From Helicoverpa zea (lineage: Eukaryota; Arthropoda; Insecta; Lepidoptera; Noctuidae): 64,000 nucleotides of DNA. Positions 1 through 11,272 of the stretch are shown piece by piece (within the stretch, counting starts at the first letter, position 1; the number at the start of each line of letters is the position of its first letter). The notes below the pieces were generated by a model, which ran no database searches, was not told where the DNA came from, and saw only the letters and a list, made by a program, of their open reading frames with translations. Location: positions 1,490,501 through 1,554,500 of the forward strand of contig NC_061456.1 in the NCBI RefSeq assembly GCF_022581195.2, written 5' to 3'. The position numbers and the translations under genes were made by a program.

Positions 1-587
1 AAATGATCCTGAAGCAGATGTGCTTAAATTTGAGGATCACATACACACAAATAAATAAAAGCTACAAAAAAAATATTCTTCGTCAAAAAAACAACAATAC
101 AAAACTTAATTCGATTAACCATATCAATAAAAAGTTCGTCTATCAACATTTATCTAACAACGGATAATGATAATCGAATAAAACTATCATTAATCTATGT
201 CCTTATTTCAAGTATTACTTAGTTTCCATTAAATTGATAAAAATTGGACATCATTAGTGTCATGTAATTGGTACTAATGTCATACACTTGTGTCGTGTCG
301 TGTCATGTCAAATTCAATTCTGTTATTGTGTCAAGTTAAAAGATGACCATCTTTTTATTTGTTGATTAATAGTACGAGTAGTTATAGTAAAAGTAGTTGT
401 TTGTTTGATAAACAGTGGCCAACTTTACCCGTATGGTAATTACAAATCCATTTTGACTAAAATAAATATTATTCTCTCACAGAATATATTCATATGTATG
501 ACTTTGAATCAAATATTCACCACGATAAACGTAGCTTTACTTCACATGTTTAAAAAGGGCATAAAAGTGTTCTATTCTTGAGCGTAC
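1..587. other. non-coding, nothing recognised
   Basis: AT-rich sequence without a plausible gene. Around 287-306 there is a short run of degenerate GTGTC/ATGTC units. No transposon ends or coding remnants are visible. Confidence 0.5.
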
Positions 588-795
588 TCATCATCATCAT
601 CATCATCAAAGGTTCTACCTTTATCCCAATTACGTTTCGAGTCACCACAGCAAGTCTTCTGTTTCCATCCTCCTTTGCCTATCTAACGTCATCCAATTTC
701 CATTCTTCAGTATTGGAAGTCATCTCACGTGCAACATGATTTCCAACCATATCGTTTTTCACACAATCCTTACCTTCAACCCTTCGTGTTTTATC
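588..795 (-). pseudogene. RTE-type LINE ORF tail, degraded
   Basis: Read on the minus strand, one frame gives KDCVKNDMV, then EMTSNTEEWK, then a stop. It aligns with the end of the better-preserved RTE copy at 41240-41497 (DCVKVDMV ... EMTADRRVWK). The sequence continues into a tail containing TGGGATAAAG and a (TGA)n run, which is the TCATCAT stretch at 588-608 on the plus strand. This is the C-terminal end plus 3' tail of a 5'-truncated RTE-clade non-LTR retrotransposon, with an in-frame TAG. It cannot be functional. Confidence 0.75.
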
Positions 796-1516
796 TTAAT
801 TGGCGGAAAAAGCCTTGTTAATGCTATTAGTCACCAAATATCAATACCATAGCTAACTCAACAGTGTACTAACCCCGATATGAGCAATAACCCACAGCAT
901 ACACCATACCTTGTCTCCAAGCGTACACCGTGAAGATAATCGTGCACATTACTTGATGACGTAATAACAGTGACGTCACGGCAGATTAATTACTTGTTTC
1001 GGCTAAGTCTATGGCTATAGATTATATAGCGAGGTGCATTGACGGGGATGTAACTATGCTAATTGGAATTATAGACTCCAAGTTTGATAACAGTGCTTTG
1101 GTGGTGATCAAACTATTTAGTTTAGATATTGACAGTATAGATCAAAATCTTCATAAATTATATGTAAAGCAACATCCCTATGGTTGTTACCTGAAGACAC
1201 TATAGTAAACGATTCGGTATTCAAACCTTTACGTTCAAATTCATTTTATCCAATCATTTAATCACGCATAGTTCTACGATAGAAGCCAATAACGAAATCT
1301 CCGATGACGTACCGAAGCAACGAACTCAAATGCGTCAAAAACACTATTCAAACTAGGCTGATAAATCAGCACTATTCAAAATTCAAAACCTATACAGCTT
1401 CCAAAACACTCACCCTACATTACTCCCTTCAAGTAACATGACCAGCTTCTTTACATGACGTTCTGAATATGCTTCAACCAATAGCAGCACTTATAGGTAC
1501 TAGAACATAAGACCGT

Positions 1517-1637
1517 GACCATTTTGTAATTCTTATCAAGTCCGTGGATATGTATGGATGTTACCCAGTTGCCACGCCGTAAAATACGCGCATCTTCATA
1601 CATATCCACGGACTGATAAAAGTGACAAAATTGACTC
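1517..1637. mobile_element. short foldback (MITE-like) element
   Basis: The arms at about 1521-1560 and 1591-1633 are inverted copies. The core AGTCCGTGGATATGTATG (1539-1556) and its complement (1597-1614) match exactly, and looser matches extend outward to an ATTTTGT / ACAAAAT pair. The loop is about 30 bp. This is the shape of a small non-autonomous foldback transposon. I could not define a target-site duplication, so the superfamily is unknown. Confidence 0.6.
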
Positions 1638-4600
1638 TGACAAAAGTCGCCTGTGCACCTTAGCTCCAACATAGCACAACATAAACAATGTATTCAATTT
1701 AGAAATTGAATTTCAACACGCAAAGCTTAGCTAGCTAGATAAACCGTCACACAGATAGCATTTTTTCAAAAGCAATCTATCGGAAAAGCGCCCGTATAGT
1801 GCAAAATAATTCTATTATTCTAAAACGTTTGTGCTAGACTTTGTTATTTATTATATTCGGGGTTTTTGGTTCAGTTTGTAATACTGTTCAAATTTTAGGG
1901 TTTAGGAACGGCGCTAACTAAAATAGCTTTCTTTCGAATATCTTCTTTTCTATTTGTATTTATAAGTCTATGTTAATATCACGCATTGACTGTGGAGATT
2001 CATCAAAATCGGCTGTTCGGTTCATATTTACGTGACGAAGAAAACATATACAGACTGCCTTTTATGCGGAAAAGTGTGAAATAGACAGTTTTAATATGAT
2101 ACCTGTGATACCTATCCATTTAAATCCTGGCTATACTTCTTATATTTCTAGCATCATTACTATCACAGATCACCTTTTTTCAAACTAGTAATATTACTCA
2201 TCGCAGACTTTAGAGAAAACCATATTGCCCAATCGGCTCATTACTTCCACATACACACTCAAAACCAAAATTACTAACCGCTTACTCCCAAACAATTCTC
2301 CCTTATATCTCCTATCATTCATCTTACATATTACCCTCTACCCACACATACAAACACCTACATATATGTACCTTCATATACAGGCATACCATCCGTTATT
2401 GTCTCTCTCCATGGGGCGATGACAATGGGCTGACATTTCATGGCTCCTACACCCCATTGTGAGAGCGACGGGCCCAGAAATCTGTTCAGTGATTATTGAT
2501 TTTGTGATATATTGATAGTGGTGGTGATTAGTAGTAAACTGTAGGCTGTGTGATAGTCAGGGATCAGCAGTTGTTTGTATGTTAAGCTGTTGACTAAGGT
2601 AACGTTATTAATCCTTTACATCAAGGTCATCAAGTCAGGAACTAAAGTGTCCTAGTAGGTATCAGTAATATCTGCTAATACTGAAATGTCTCTGAATCTA
2701 AGTAAGCAAGATGAATCTCATTAAAAGTCATTATACAGTTTAGAAAAGAACAGGTGGTAACCTCCCTAATGATAAAGTACATTAGGTACTACAACTGCAA
2801 CTAGCGTAAGTGACAGATTAGAATATTATAAAGTCAGTTAAATAAAGTGAAAGTAAAAAAGTTTTTAAGATACAAAATTATGGTGACTATTAAGTATGAA
2901 ATTCCAATCACACACGGTATCTAAATGTTTACGATCAAACCTATCATATTATTAACCACAGCCATAGTTTTATAAGAGCTACTTAATAATAAAACAAGCA
3001 TCTCAAAATGGTGATCAAAATATCGTAAAAATATTGGATACTACAAAACAATTTTATTGCCGGTTTCCATTTTTATGGAGTTTTTAGAACAACTCATCAT
3101 TTCTGCCATAAAGTTGTTTTAATAGATTCATGAAATATCAAGTTTGTGAACCGTGGTAGAATTTTTTATTATCCATTCGACTGCTTATAAAGTTCACGGA
3201 GAAACATTTTATTTTTGAGTAAGTTTTAAATTCAAATAGAGTCATTAAAAAGAATTTGTTGAGTCATTTTGGGTGTTTGTTGAGACTGGGAAAGTATTAT
3301 AGTTTTGGGTTAATTATTTATGTGGGAAGAAAGAATCTGAAGTGTTATTTATTTCTTTAAATTAGCATAGGAGTTCTTCAATTGAGAAATCATTTAAGTA
3401 TTCAACCCAGAGCCGTATTGGACATTAAAACCTTTTTAAAACAGACAGAAACAAACAGAGACAAACATCCAAAACAGCAAACATCTAAGTTCAAAAATTA
3501 AATCTCTATTAGAATTCATCTGCTGCCCTCTACATTCCACCAACATTGAGATCTTCCTGAAAGTTTTTTAAGTTCTCTACATAAACTCAAAGTCAAAGTA
3601 ACAACGACTTCTACTACATAAAGTCGCCATCGTTTCCACTACAAAGAAAACATAATCCCCCAACCAACTCAATAGCAAACAAACTACCATCACAACCGAA
3701 CTAAGAACGATCAAAAGCAGTAATTTGGAAACGAACACAACATTAACTCGATATTAAGTTGAGCGTTAGTTCAGCAAACTTAATAACGCGAGCATTGCTC
3801 GGTGACAAATCACGGAAGCTTGAGTAACTCGTACCGAGCGAGCAATGGAAGGCGAACTTCGGTGAATGCAAATGCATCGCAACTTTGTGGTGATTAAGAG
3901 ACATGCCGTGAGGGTGTTACCACGTTTGATATTATACTGAAGCTGTATTATGAAAGTTTGTTGTGGATAAATCGTTCTTTGTGTGTGTGTGAGAGTACAT
4001 CTTATCTGTATGTGTGAGTAGATTGCTCTTGTGTAATCTCTTACCTGCTTAATGCTCTTAACACACAGGTATCATCTCAAGTCTAGGATTATTTTCTTGT
4101 ATTCTCACTTTTAGATCGGATTCCAGTCTAACCAAATGTAATGTATGTTAAAACGCAGATCTACATTTCTCTGACTATCATAAAATTATGATACTATTTA
4201 GTATACAATTACTAAGGCTAAGACTTATTGTAATACCAGTCCAGGTATTGAACATTTCAAGGCGCTAGGAGTTGGTTTCGCCATAGTTGTTACCACTCTA
4301 TCAACCGCAGCAATATAACTTAACCTTCAACACCTAAATTCCTATGCCACTAGCACCTAAATGTTCACACACACGTACACAAATACCATGATAACTCTTG
4401 AAGCAAACATAATACAGTAACTACTACCCTTACTACCAAGTTAGTTGACGTGGAGTAACAGAAACTTCCAGAATGGTATTCAATGTATGAATATACCGTA
4501 GTCACAACAATAGACGCGTGAAGTACAAGCAGTTTGAACTTGAAAGGGAAACAATATTCAAATAGTTTGGTGGGTACGAAGGATATGGAACGTTTTAAAT

Positions 4601-5405
4601 GCTTGAATAATTTGTTTTAAGAAGATTGAAGTAAAAACCAAGGAAAGTAGGAAACTGTATTCCAGAGCCCAAGATTTCGATCATGTTATGACTAGTAAAA
4701 TAATGGTAACTTTAAGCTTTGTAAAGATTTCTATTAATAGGTAATCAAATTTTTCACTGTGTATGCGTTTATTTATGACTTATTACTATGATTATTTAGC
4801 TTACATTGTTGTCATCCACATTTACCGTACATATATAAAAAGTTGTTTTTAGCCACTGAAATATTTTTTTCTCGGTATAATAGTTACTGAGATCAACGTG
4901 ATCAAACAAAAAAATTCATGAGATTTTTTGTATTTAAATAGCAAAGACGACCTAGCAACTGTATCACATTGACAAAATATTATCATTTTCACCACCATTA
5001 CAAAAATCACTCACTTCATCGAATGTCTAGGAACTGTCTCGTCCATAACCCATTCAATTCCTTCTACTTCAAACTACTCTTCAGTCAGACGTACAAGAAT
5101 GTAAGTACAATAAGAATTAATATCGTCGGCGTCGATCACTAGTCTCGCCGCCCGGCTTTTATTGAAAATATTCAAGTTATTTATTCGTGAGGGAATCCCT
5201 TTTCGCGATACTGAGACACGCGCGTCTACCACGGGAATTCGATACTCGATATTTTGGAAATGTGTTAAGTTACAGCAAAAATGAAATACTTTGCTTACAT
5301 GCGTACCACAAATCATGTAAACGTTTCACATCTGACATGTGTCATGTCATGATCTGTTATATCACTTGACTATCATATCACTAGACTATCATATCAGAGC
5401 TAGAA
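1638..5405. other. long non-coding stretch
   Basis: No supported gene. The longest open frames (for example 2225-2422 and 5074-5316) have no domain, no bias and no exon signals. A perfect 12-mer-plus tandem pair beginning GACTATCATATCA lies at 5368-5383 and 5384-5399. A (GT)n-like run sits near 3980-4000. Confidence 0.5.
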
Positions 5406-5578
5406 TCCTACTAATATTATAAATGTGGAAGTTTGTGAGAATGTATGAATGTATATGTTTGATATTCTTTCACGCAAAAACGGCTGGACCTATGTATTTG
5501 GTTGTAGGTGACACCTTGGATTAACACATAGGCTTTTTATCAACACACCATGCGGGCGCAGCCGCGAGCGGAACCTAG
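5406..5578 (+). mobile_element. Helitron-like element (Lep1-type)
   Basis: The element starts TCCTACTAATATTATAAATG after an A and ends GGAACCTAG before a T. This is the Helitron pattern of 5'-TC, 3'-CTRR and insertion between A and T without duplication. The 173 bp body includes ACGGCTGGACC and the GC-rich 3' part GCGGGCGCAGCCGCGAGCGG, both familiar from short non-autonomous Helitron-like repeats of Lepidoptera. It has no coding capacity and would depend on a Rep/Hel protein supplied elsewhere. Confidence 0.8.
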
Positions 5579-8242
5579 TATTATATAAAATAATATTCAC
5601 TATATTCACTTCAATTCCATTCTTTCGTCTTTTTAATTGGCTGTTCATTTAATCCTCATGCAAACTACAACTTACAGAAAAGTACAACGCCCGTTGTTGA
5701 AAACCCCATTTTCGTCAAGCCATGTTGTGTGACCACTTTTATAACAAATATGAATATCATTTCCCATGATCGAGTTTCATAATATCGTCGCGTTCACAAG
5801 AATCCCAGAATACGATGTAAATTGAAAATCTCTCTATTTGAAGATCAAAAGATCGAAGCTCTTTGAGGATATTCCATAAGAGCGTACATTTCGATGCCGT
5901 GTAACAATATTCGGGTGTAATATTCGAGATATTATCGCCGAGCAAAGGTTTCCGATTTATTTTGTTGTTGGATCTCGATTAAGTTTTGTGGTAATGTTAT
6001 AGATAACGCGATAATGTTACTTAGAAAACTGTACAAAGTATTTTAATTTTTGTCTTCTTTAGGCTGAGATATTGCTTGCTCCACTTGTTTTCTAAATAAC
6101 CCATTTATTTCTAGATTTAAATTGGTGAGCGAGAATCAGGTCAGGTAAATCTTACTCCCTAAGAGAACTTATATTTTGGGATATTTAGAGGAGTATTTCG
6201 CGCCTTCGATGGAAACAAACTTGCCATTCCGTATTCAACAACATTAAATAATCTATTTGCTAGCAAAGCGACAATACCGTCACACCACATAGCTCCACAA
6301 ACTAATTAATATAAACCGAATTCTAAATTAACTGGAAACAACCGACGGCCGATCTAATTTCAACTTCATTTTGAACACTGTCAATTGTTTTCACCAGTCC
6401 GGCAAAAATAATTATAGGGAGTAATGCAATATTTTCAACAAATTCCCGTATTGCTGTTGACAGATTGTTAAGCTGTGTGATAGAGACGCGATTGCAAAAA
6501 AAAATTGGAAACCGGCACCTTATTTACCAATCAGCATTCACTGGGGCGATTGATTGAATGAACTGCGTAAAACAAATATACACGAATATGTACTGGGAAC
6601 CAGTTTTTACATCGATGACTTCTCTGTAGTCTCTTCCATGGCGCATTTTGTAGGAGAGACCAATAGTAGGTTGTTAACAAAATTAGCAATGTATGCTGAA
6701 TTTAACGATGGAATCGTTGATATAGATGTTAGTGTGGTGTTCCCAGTAAAAGTATCGATGTTGTTGGAAGCTATTAAACTTGCATAGGACGTTACTAGTT
6801 TGCAATAGTAATTTAAAGTTGTGATCGGAACTATAAAAAATAAAAATTGTGCAATGTCGGTCGCCAACTGAATCGCCGCTTCAATGACTGTGGTGCCGTA
6901 CTTTTTGTATTTTTTTTTAGAGTTTGTAGTAGAGGAGTAACATTTTCATTCGGTTGATAGTTGATAGCGATGCGCGTACATTGGTCTAATGTTTTTGGTA
7001 GTATTTTAGTTACATAGTTTTAATGTTTTGCAATCACGAATACCATGTTAACGGTGTAAGAGAAGAATTTGATTTCGAGTGGCAAATTATCAAGCTGTGC
7101 ATAGGAGCTTATATGCATTGAGTGATGTTCAACAGTATAGCCTTTTCCTTAGTTGGGATCTCTAGTTATTTCCACATTATTAAGATAGCAGTCAAGCTAC
7201 TACTAAAACTATCATCTTATAAGGCAACTTTTAAACCCAAGACACGTAAAACTATGACACCTATACTACTATATTTTTTGTCGCAAAATCAATTCTATTT
7301 CAATTACCGGTCTCCCACACACGACACCTCAATGAAGGCCCATTCATACGCAAGTGTTGCCATCAACAGGCGCTACAACTTCATTTAACTGGTCACACCG
7401 GAGTGTAAATAACACCCACTGAAAATACTGTGACTGTCGCGATTCCGTTTTAGTGATGTGACTTAATAAATCAAAAGTGGGATGCTTATGATTCCTTAAG
7501 TACTTTATGTAAGGTTTTGATTGAAAACTATGCAGCAGTGTACTGATCAGCAATTTCAATTTCACATATAAGTATAGTTAGGAAAAATTACGTCGTGGGA
7601 CTTCTTTTAATAAGAAAGAATATATCTAGTCGAGACTCCAGAACATTTAGGTACAAATCTAAGCTACAAACGAACTTCTTCAATAAATAACTAAACTAAA
7701 TCCAATAAATAAAAACAAGGCTCAATGAATTTGTTTCTTGCACTCTGTCCCAAAAGAATCGATTGCGAACGAAACGTGCCGTGTTTACTTTACGAAAGGG
7801 AATAAACTTCGTTGGAATCAGGTGAACCGTTCCTATGACCTAGTTTAAAACCTTGTTACGAACTTAGTATGTGTGTTCTCGTCTAATCCCCAAAATGGCG
7901 ACCCAGAATACACGGGATTGCCCAAATCCCGCACACCAGTACAACACTAGAGGGACATTAATGGGAGGTAACAAGTATGATTCACAATAAGGGGCGGTTC
8001 GGTATTATCATGTTAATGCGAATTGCATACTGTGAATAATTAGTGACTTCTTTTTTGTATTTTGATCTTAAAAGCTTTGTTTCAAATGCAAATATATGAC
8101 TGAAATCGAAAGTTAATATATTTTATTGCTTCGAACCATAGACGTGTGCCCAAGACTAATCAGTAAGTGTCGAAGTCTACTTAAATGATGGGCAGACGTA
8201 ACAAAAAGCTTGAACAAATAAATGCACTGTCCGTGATTGATA
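5579..8242. other. non-coding, nothing recognised
   Basis: No gene or transposon ends found. The open frames at 6554-6787 (plus) and 7122-7388 (plus) are AT-rich and have no motif, no upstream acceptor and no relatives that I recognise. Confidence 0.45.
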
Positions 8243-8429
8243 CTAGCATCGAAATGCGGCTTCACCCGCGTCCCATGGAAACTTTTCCACTCACCTGGAT
8301 AAAAAGTAGGTAGCCTTCTACGATAAATGAGTTATTTGACACTGCAATAATTTTCATATTGATCCTGTAGTCCCCGAGATTAGCGTGTTCAAACAAACAA
8401 GCAAACTCTTGAGGTAATATACGTGTAGA
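8243..8429 (-). mobile_element. degraded Helitron-like element
   Basis: On the minus strand it starts TCTACACGTATATTACC, runs through GAGTTTGCTTGTTTGTTTG and ends ACGCGGGTGAAGCCGC...GCTAG before a T. The same order of blocks occurs in the better copy at 49126-49324. The ends fit the TC...CTAG rule. It is non-coding and about 187 bp long. Confidence 0.7.
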
Positions 8430-8783
8430 TTGACAATAACAAAACAAAAGTATTAACAGCTCTGTAACAAACTGAAATAGAACACACAATATTCAATTAT
8501 CATCATTTCAGTGTGACAGCAAATGGCAGTGGGGCACCGATCGACCTGCGGGACTCAGAATCTAGGTCAGGTAATCACGACCTATGAGATACTGGTATTT
8601 GTATCGAAAATGTCGCTTCAGGGAAGTATTTTCAGGAATGAAAGTCTTCTTTACTGAGTTCTCATGAAAAGTTTCATTTAACTCAGATTTAATAATGAGC
8701 TTTATTGTAAGTGTGAAGGTTTTATTTGTTTAAGGTTTTTTTATTTTGTTTATTCATAACTAGATTTTCCTAGACTATCTGTA
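8430..8783. other. non-coding spacer
   Basis: No recognisable element between the Helitron-like remnant and the TIR transposon that follows. Confidence 0.4.
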
Positions 8784-8795
8784 TAGGGTAAAGGC

Positions 8796-8824
8796 GGGAT
8801 AGATGCCGCAGTGGGATAGATGCC
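8796..8824 (+). repeat. subterminal motif pair, left end
   Basis: Two copies of GGGATAGATGCC at 8796-8807 and 8813-8824. The first overlaps the TIR. Together with the copies at the other end they look like transposase binding sites. Confidence 0.6.
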
Positions 8825-9314
8825 CCATTTTTAAAAAACCTAACTTCCCATGCTCGCGATTAAGAAACAACCGTTTAACTAGAAGCCACAAGCACCCCGC
8901 ACCTAAATTAGCCACGCGCCATCGAGGGATGAGGTCGCGTTTCGCTCGTGTGTGAATTCATCTCCGCGGCGAACTTACAGCGAGCGTAAAATTTTTAAAG
9001 GTGAGTATTTGCTGTTGTATAACTTTATAAGTAGATATTAATTCCATCAATTTTTTTATTACGTATGTATATTGTTTCATGAAGTATACATTTTGATGTA
9101 AATAGTTGCTCTATTGTATTTATTTATTTAAAAAAATACTAGGGTATCTAACCCTGTCAAAAAGGATAGTTGCCCTGATTTTTTACGGTATAGGTGCCCC
9201 TAGGGGCATCTATCCCTCCATACACCACGTGTACCCTGAATGTATTATAAGTGCTTTGAATATATATTTTTCATGTGTTTATGTATAGGTATTTACACTT
9301 TTTATTGATTACGA

Positions 9315-9602
9315 ATGATTTACAGTTCAAACAGTGAAGATGAAGACAATTCACTTAAGAACAAAGTTAAGGAATAGAAAACTAAAGGTTTGCCGGTGAA
9401 GAAGACTAAAAGAGATGGGCAGGATGAGCCTAAAGATACAAATAAAAATAACTGCATATAATGCTTTGAAAACTATGAATAAACAAAGTCTAAATCCGAC
9501 TGGATTCAATGTGTAATGTGTCAGTGCTCGTTACATGAAACCTCTATACTTTTCAGAAATTTTTGCTCGAGATGTAGAAAACTTAAAGCACTGTCCGGTT
9601 AA
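9315..9602 (+). pseudogene. transposase C-terminal remnant, zinc-finger type
   Basis: A 96-codon frame starts MIYSSNSEDED and is interrupted by three internal stops (TAG, TAA, TAA) before its final TAA. The first half is Lys/Asp/Glu-rich. The second half has NNCI-stop-CFENYE, then DWIQCVMCQCSLHETS, then FCSRCRK. The order C-x2-C ... WIQC-x2-C ... HE ... C-x2-C matches the PHD/zinc-ribbon-like end of many insect pogo/jerky-type transposases, which usually read W-I-Q-C-x2-C-x-x-W-x-H-E-x-C. The Trp before His is replaced here, and the Cys after HE is now Ser. The catalytic DDE core is absent from the element, so this is an internally deleted, inactive copy. Confidence 0.65.
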
Positions 9603-9890
9603 ATATTATGATGCTAAGTATATTGTGTTATTTTAGTTTTTAAGAAAGAATGATTTTTATGATTTTGCATGTTGAAACTAAATAATTAATATTTTATAAT
9701 AAGTGTTTCAAATATAAAATACATTATTTTTGTTGAAAAAATACTTTTAGAATATTATTGTGTTAATTTTAATTAATCTGATAATGAATATAAAAAGATT
9801 TTAAAAACTGTAAAATACTTTTCATTTCAAATAAATTAAAGTCAAAAAATATATAAATATTATTAATTTAATATACTTAAACAGTATGAA

Positions 9891-9976
9891 GGGCATCTAT
9901 CCCGCACCGTAGGCATCTATCCTCGCTAGTATTTTCAAGGTGGGGCAACTATCCATAGGGGTAGGCATCTATCCCC
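9891..9976 (-). repeat. subterminal motif cluster, right end
   Basis: Four close copies of the same motif in inverted orientation: GGGCATCTATCCC at 9891-9903, AGGCATCTATCC at 9911-9922, GGGGCAACTATCC at 9942-9954 and AGGCATCTATCCCC at 9963-9976. A further copy forms the TIR at about 10139-10152. Confidence 0.65.
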
Positions 9977-10689
9977 AAAAATTGAGGTCTAAAAAAAGCT
10001 AAAATCTGCAAAACGTGTAGTATATAGGTCCAAAAAGACAAATCACAAATAAACATAAAGGATTAAACTAGTTACATTCATAGGTGTTATTAATGTAGAA
10101 CCAATATTTATTAAATTATAAGCATATTTCAAAAAGTGGGGCATCTATCCCGCCTTTACCCTACCGAAAACCGATTCGCTTCGGTTACCGTGGCGTGAAA
10201 GCAGAGTTATTTTTGCATGTATAATATTACAAAGGGTTTTAGTAGGCATCGGTAACCACAAATCCTGTTTTAAGTAATACAAAAATATTCACAAAAATCT
10301 GTCCTAATATGTAAAAAAACAGACAGATACTAAAATTAAACAGCATATCTTTAAAACTAAACTTTGTAACACCGTACAAAGCGATTCTTCTTGGCACTCA
10401 GCAAGCTCAGAAGTGACATTCTCCCTTTGTCTTGGGACCAGCTGTCCTAACAATGAGATTAAATTAAACGTATAAAAACAAAGGAATGTCGTAAAAAGAT
10501 GTGTTGCTGCAAAAAGCGAGACAAAAGCGCTTTACGCTGCTTAACAATGAACTCCTGAATCTTGATTGCGATGGCTTGTTTGAGTGGCTTCAAGCGCTTA
10601 ATTTTAGGTTTAGGTAAATTAATTGAAAAATCCTTTTTGAAGAAATTATATTTTTAATCTTGCTTGGAGTATTATAATTTTATGATCCC

Positions 10690-10850
10690 ACACATACAGG
10701 GCAAAGGTAGGACTAGCGTCAATTACCAGGCTTTATCAAGGTAGATTGGCGATTTCAGACTTTATTGTCCGGGTCTCCTCAAGATTTTGTCCTTCACCTT
10801 TAATCAGTCATTGATGTCCAAGATACATGTACTTGGAAAGTACAAACAAC
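10690..10850 (-). mobile_element. LINE 3'-tail fragment
   Basis: The plus strand carries GATTTCAGACTTTATTGTCC, then CTCCTCAAGATTTTGTCCTT and CACC. The same block order occurs at 62140-62200 and is a common lepidopteran repeat. Read on the minus strand it is the untranslated region just upstream of the GAGGCCTGTGCCCA terminal motif of non-LTR elements. No coding part remains. Confidence 0.55.
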
Positions 10851-10876
10851 TTAGATACGATTACATTGGTGGTTAA

Positions 10877-11059
10877 TCTATAATATAAAAATGAATCGCA
10901 AAATGTGTTGGTAAGCGCATAACTCAACAACGCCTGGACCAATTTGGCTAATTCTTTTTTTGTTGTGTTTGTTATTGTCAGGAGAATGTTCTTATGAAAA
11001 AAAAATAGGGTAAAGTAGAGAAGTCAGTTGACGGGAGCGAAGCCGCGGGCAAAAGCTAG
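10877..11059 (+). mobile_element. Helitron-like element
   Basis: It begins TCTATAATATAAAAATGAAT after A and ends GCGGGCAAAAGCTAG before T. The body includes CAACGCCTGGACCAATTTGG and GGGAGCGAAGCCGCGGGC. This is 183 bp of a very common short non-autonomous Helitron-like family of Lepidoptera, with both ends intact and no target duplication. It is non-coding. Confidence 0.8.
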
Positions 11060-11238
11060 TTTGGAATAAAACCCGCACACTCTTAAGGCTGATGATTGAT
11101 GCTTTGACCACTCGGCCACCACGACTTTATAAATAATTTCGTACAAATCTTATAAGACAGAATCTTAGCCAGTTATACAGTTATGCCATCCAATCCCAAC
11201 ATTGCCAGTACAATATAAGTTCTCAAGAAACTCCTCAC

Positions 11239-11272
11239 TCGCGATATGAAACTCATTATATTCATATCGCGA
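11239..11272. repeat. 12-bp inverted repeat (hairpin)
   Basis: TCGCGATATGAA at 11239-11250 pairs perfectly with TTCATATCGCGA at 11261-11272 around a 10 bp loop. It is not inside a recognised element. It may be the residue of a foldback transposon or a cruciform-forming site. Confidence 0.5.

Larger units (their letters stand above)
8786..10161. mobile_element. TIR DNA transposon, pogo-like, decayed
   Basis: The ends are perfect inverted repeats of 22 bp that start GGGTAAAGGCGGGATA and are flanked by TA on both sides (8784-8785 and 10162-10163), as expected for a TA-targeting Tc1/mariner/pogo-type element. The 1376 bp interior contains a broken open frame ending in a zinc-finger remnant (9315-9602). 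About nine copies of a GGGATAGATGCCC / GGGCATCTATCC motif cluster near the ends. A GTGAGT donor-like site follows a possible 5' leader at 9001, and TATAG lies before the coding part, so the parent element may have had a 5'UTR intron. Assignment to pogo/Tigger relies on the zinc-finger remnant. The TIR does not start with the usual CAG. Confidence 0.75.

Noticed and set aside
588..608. CRISPR-like or regulatory TCATCAT array
   Set aside because: It is the (TGA)n tail of an RTE LINE on the other strand.
5074..5316. Mini-exon with CTTCAG acceptor and GTAAGT donor at about 5080-5098
   Set aside because: Only 16 bp long, with no partner exons and no frame support.
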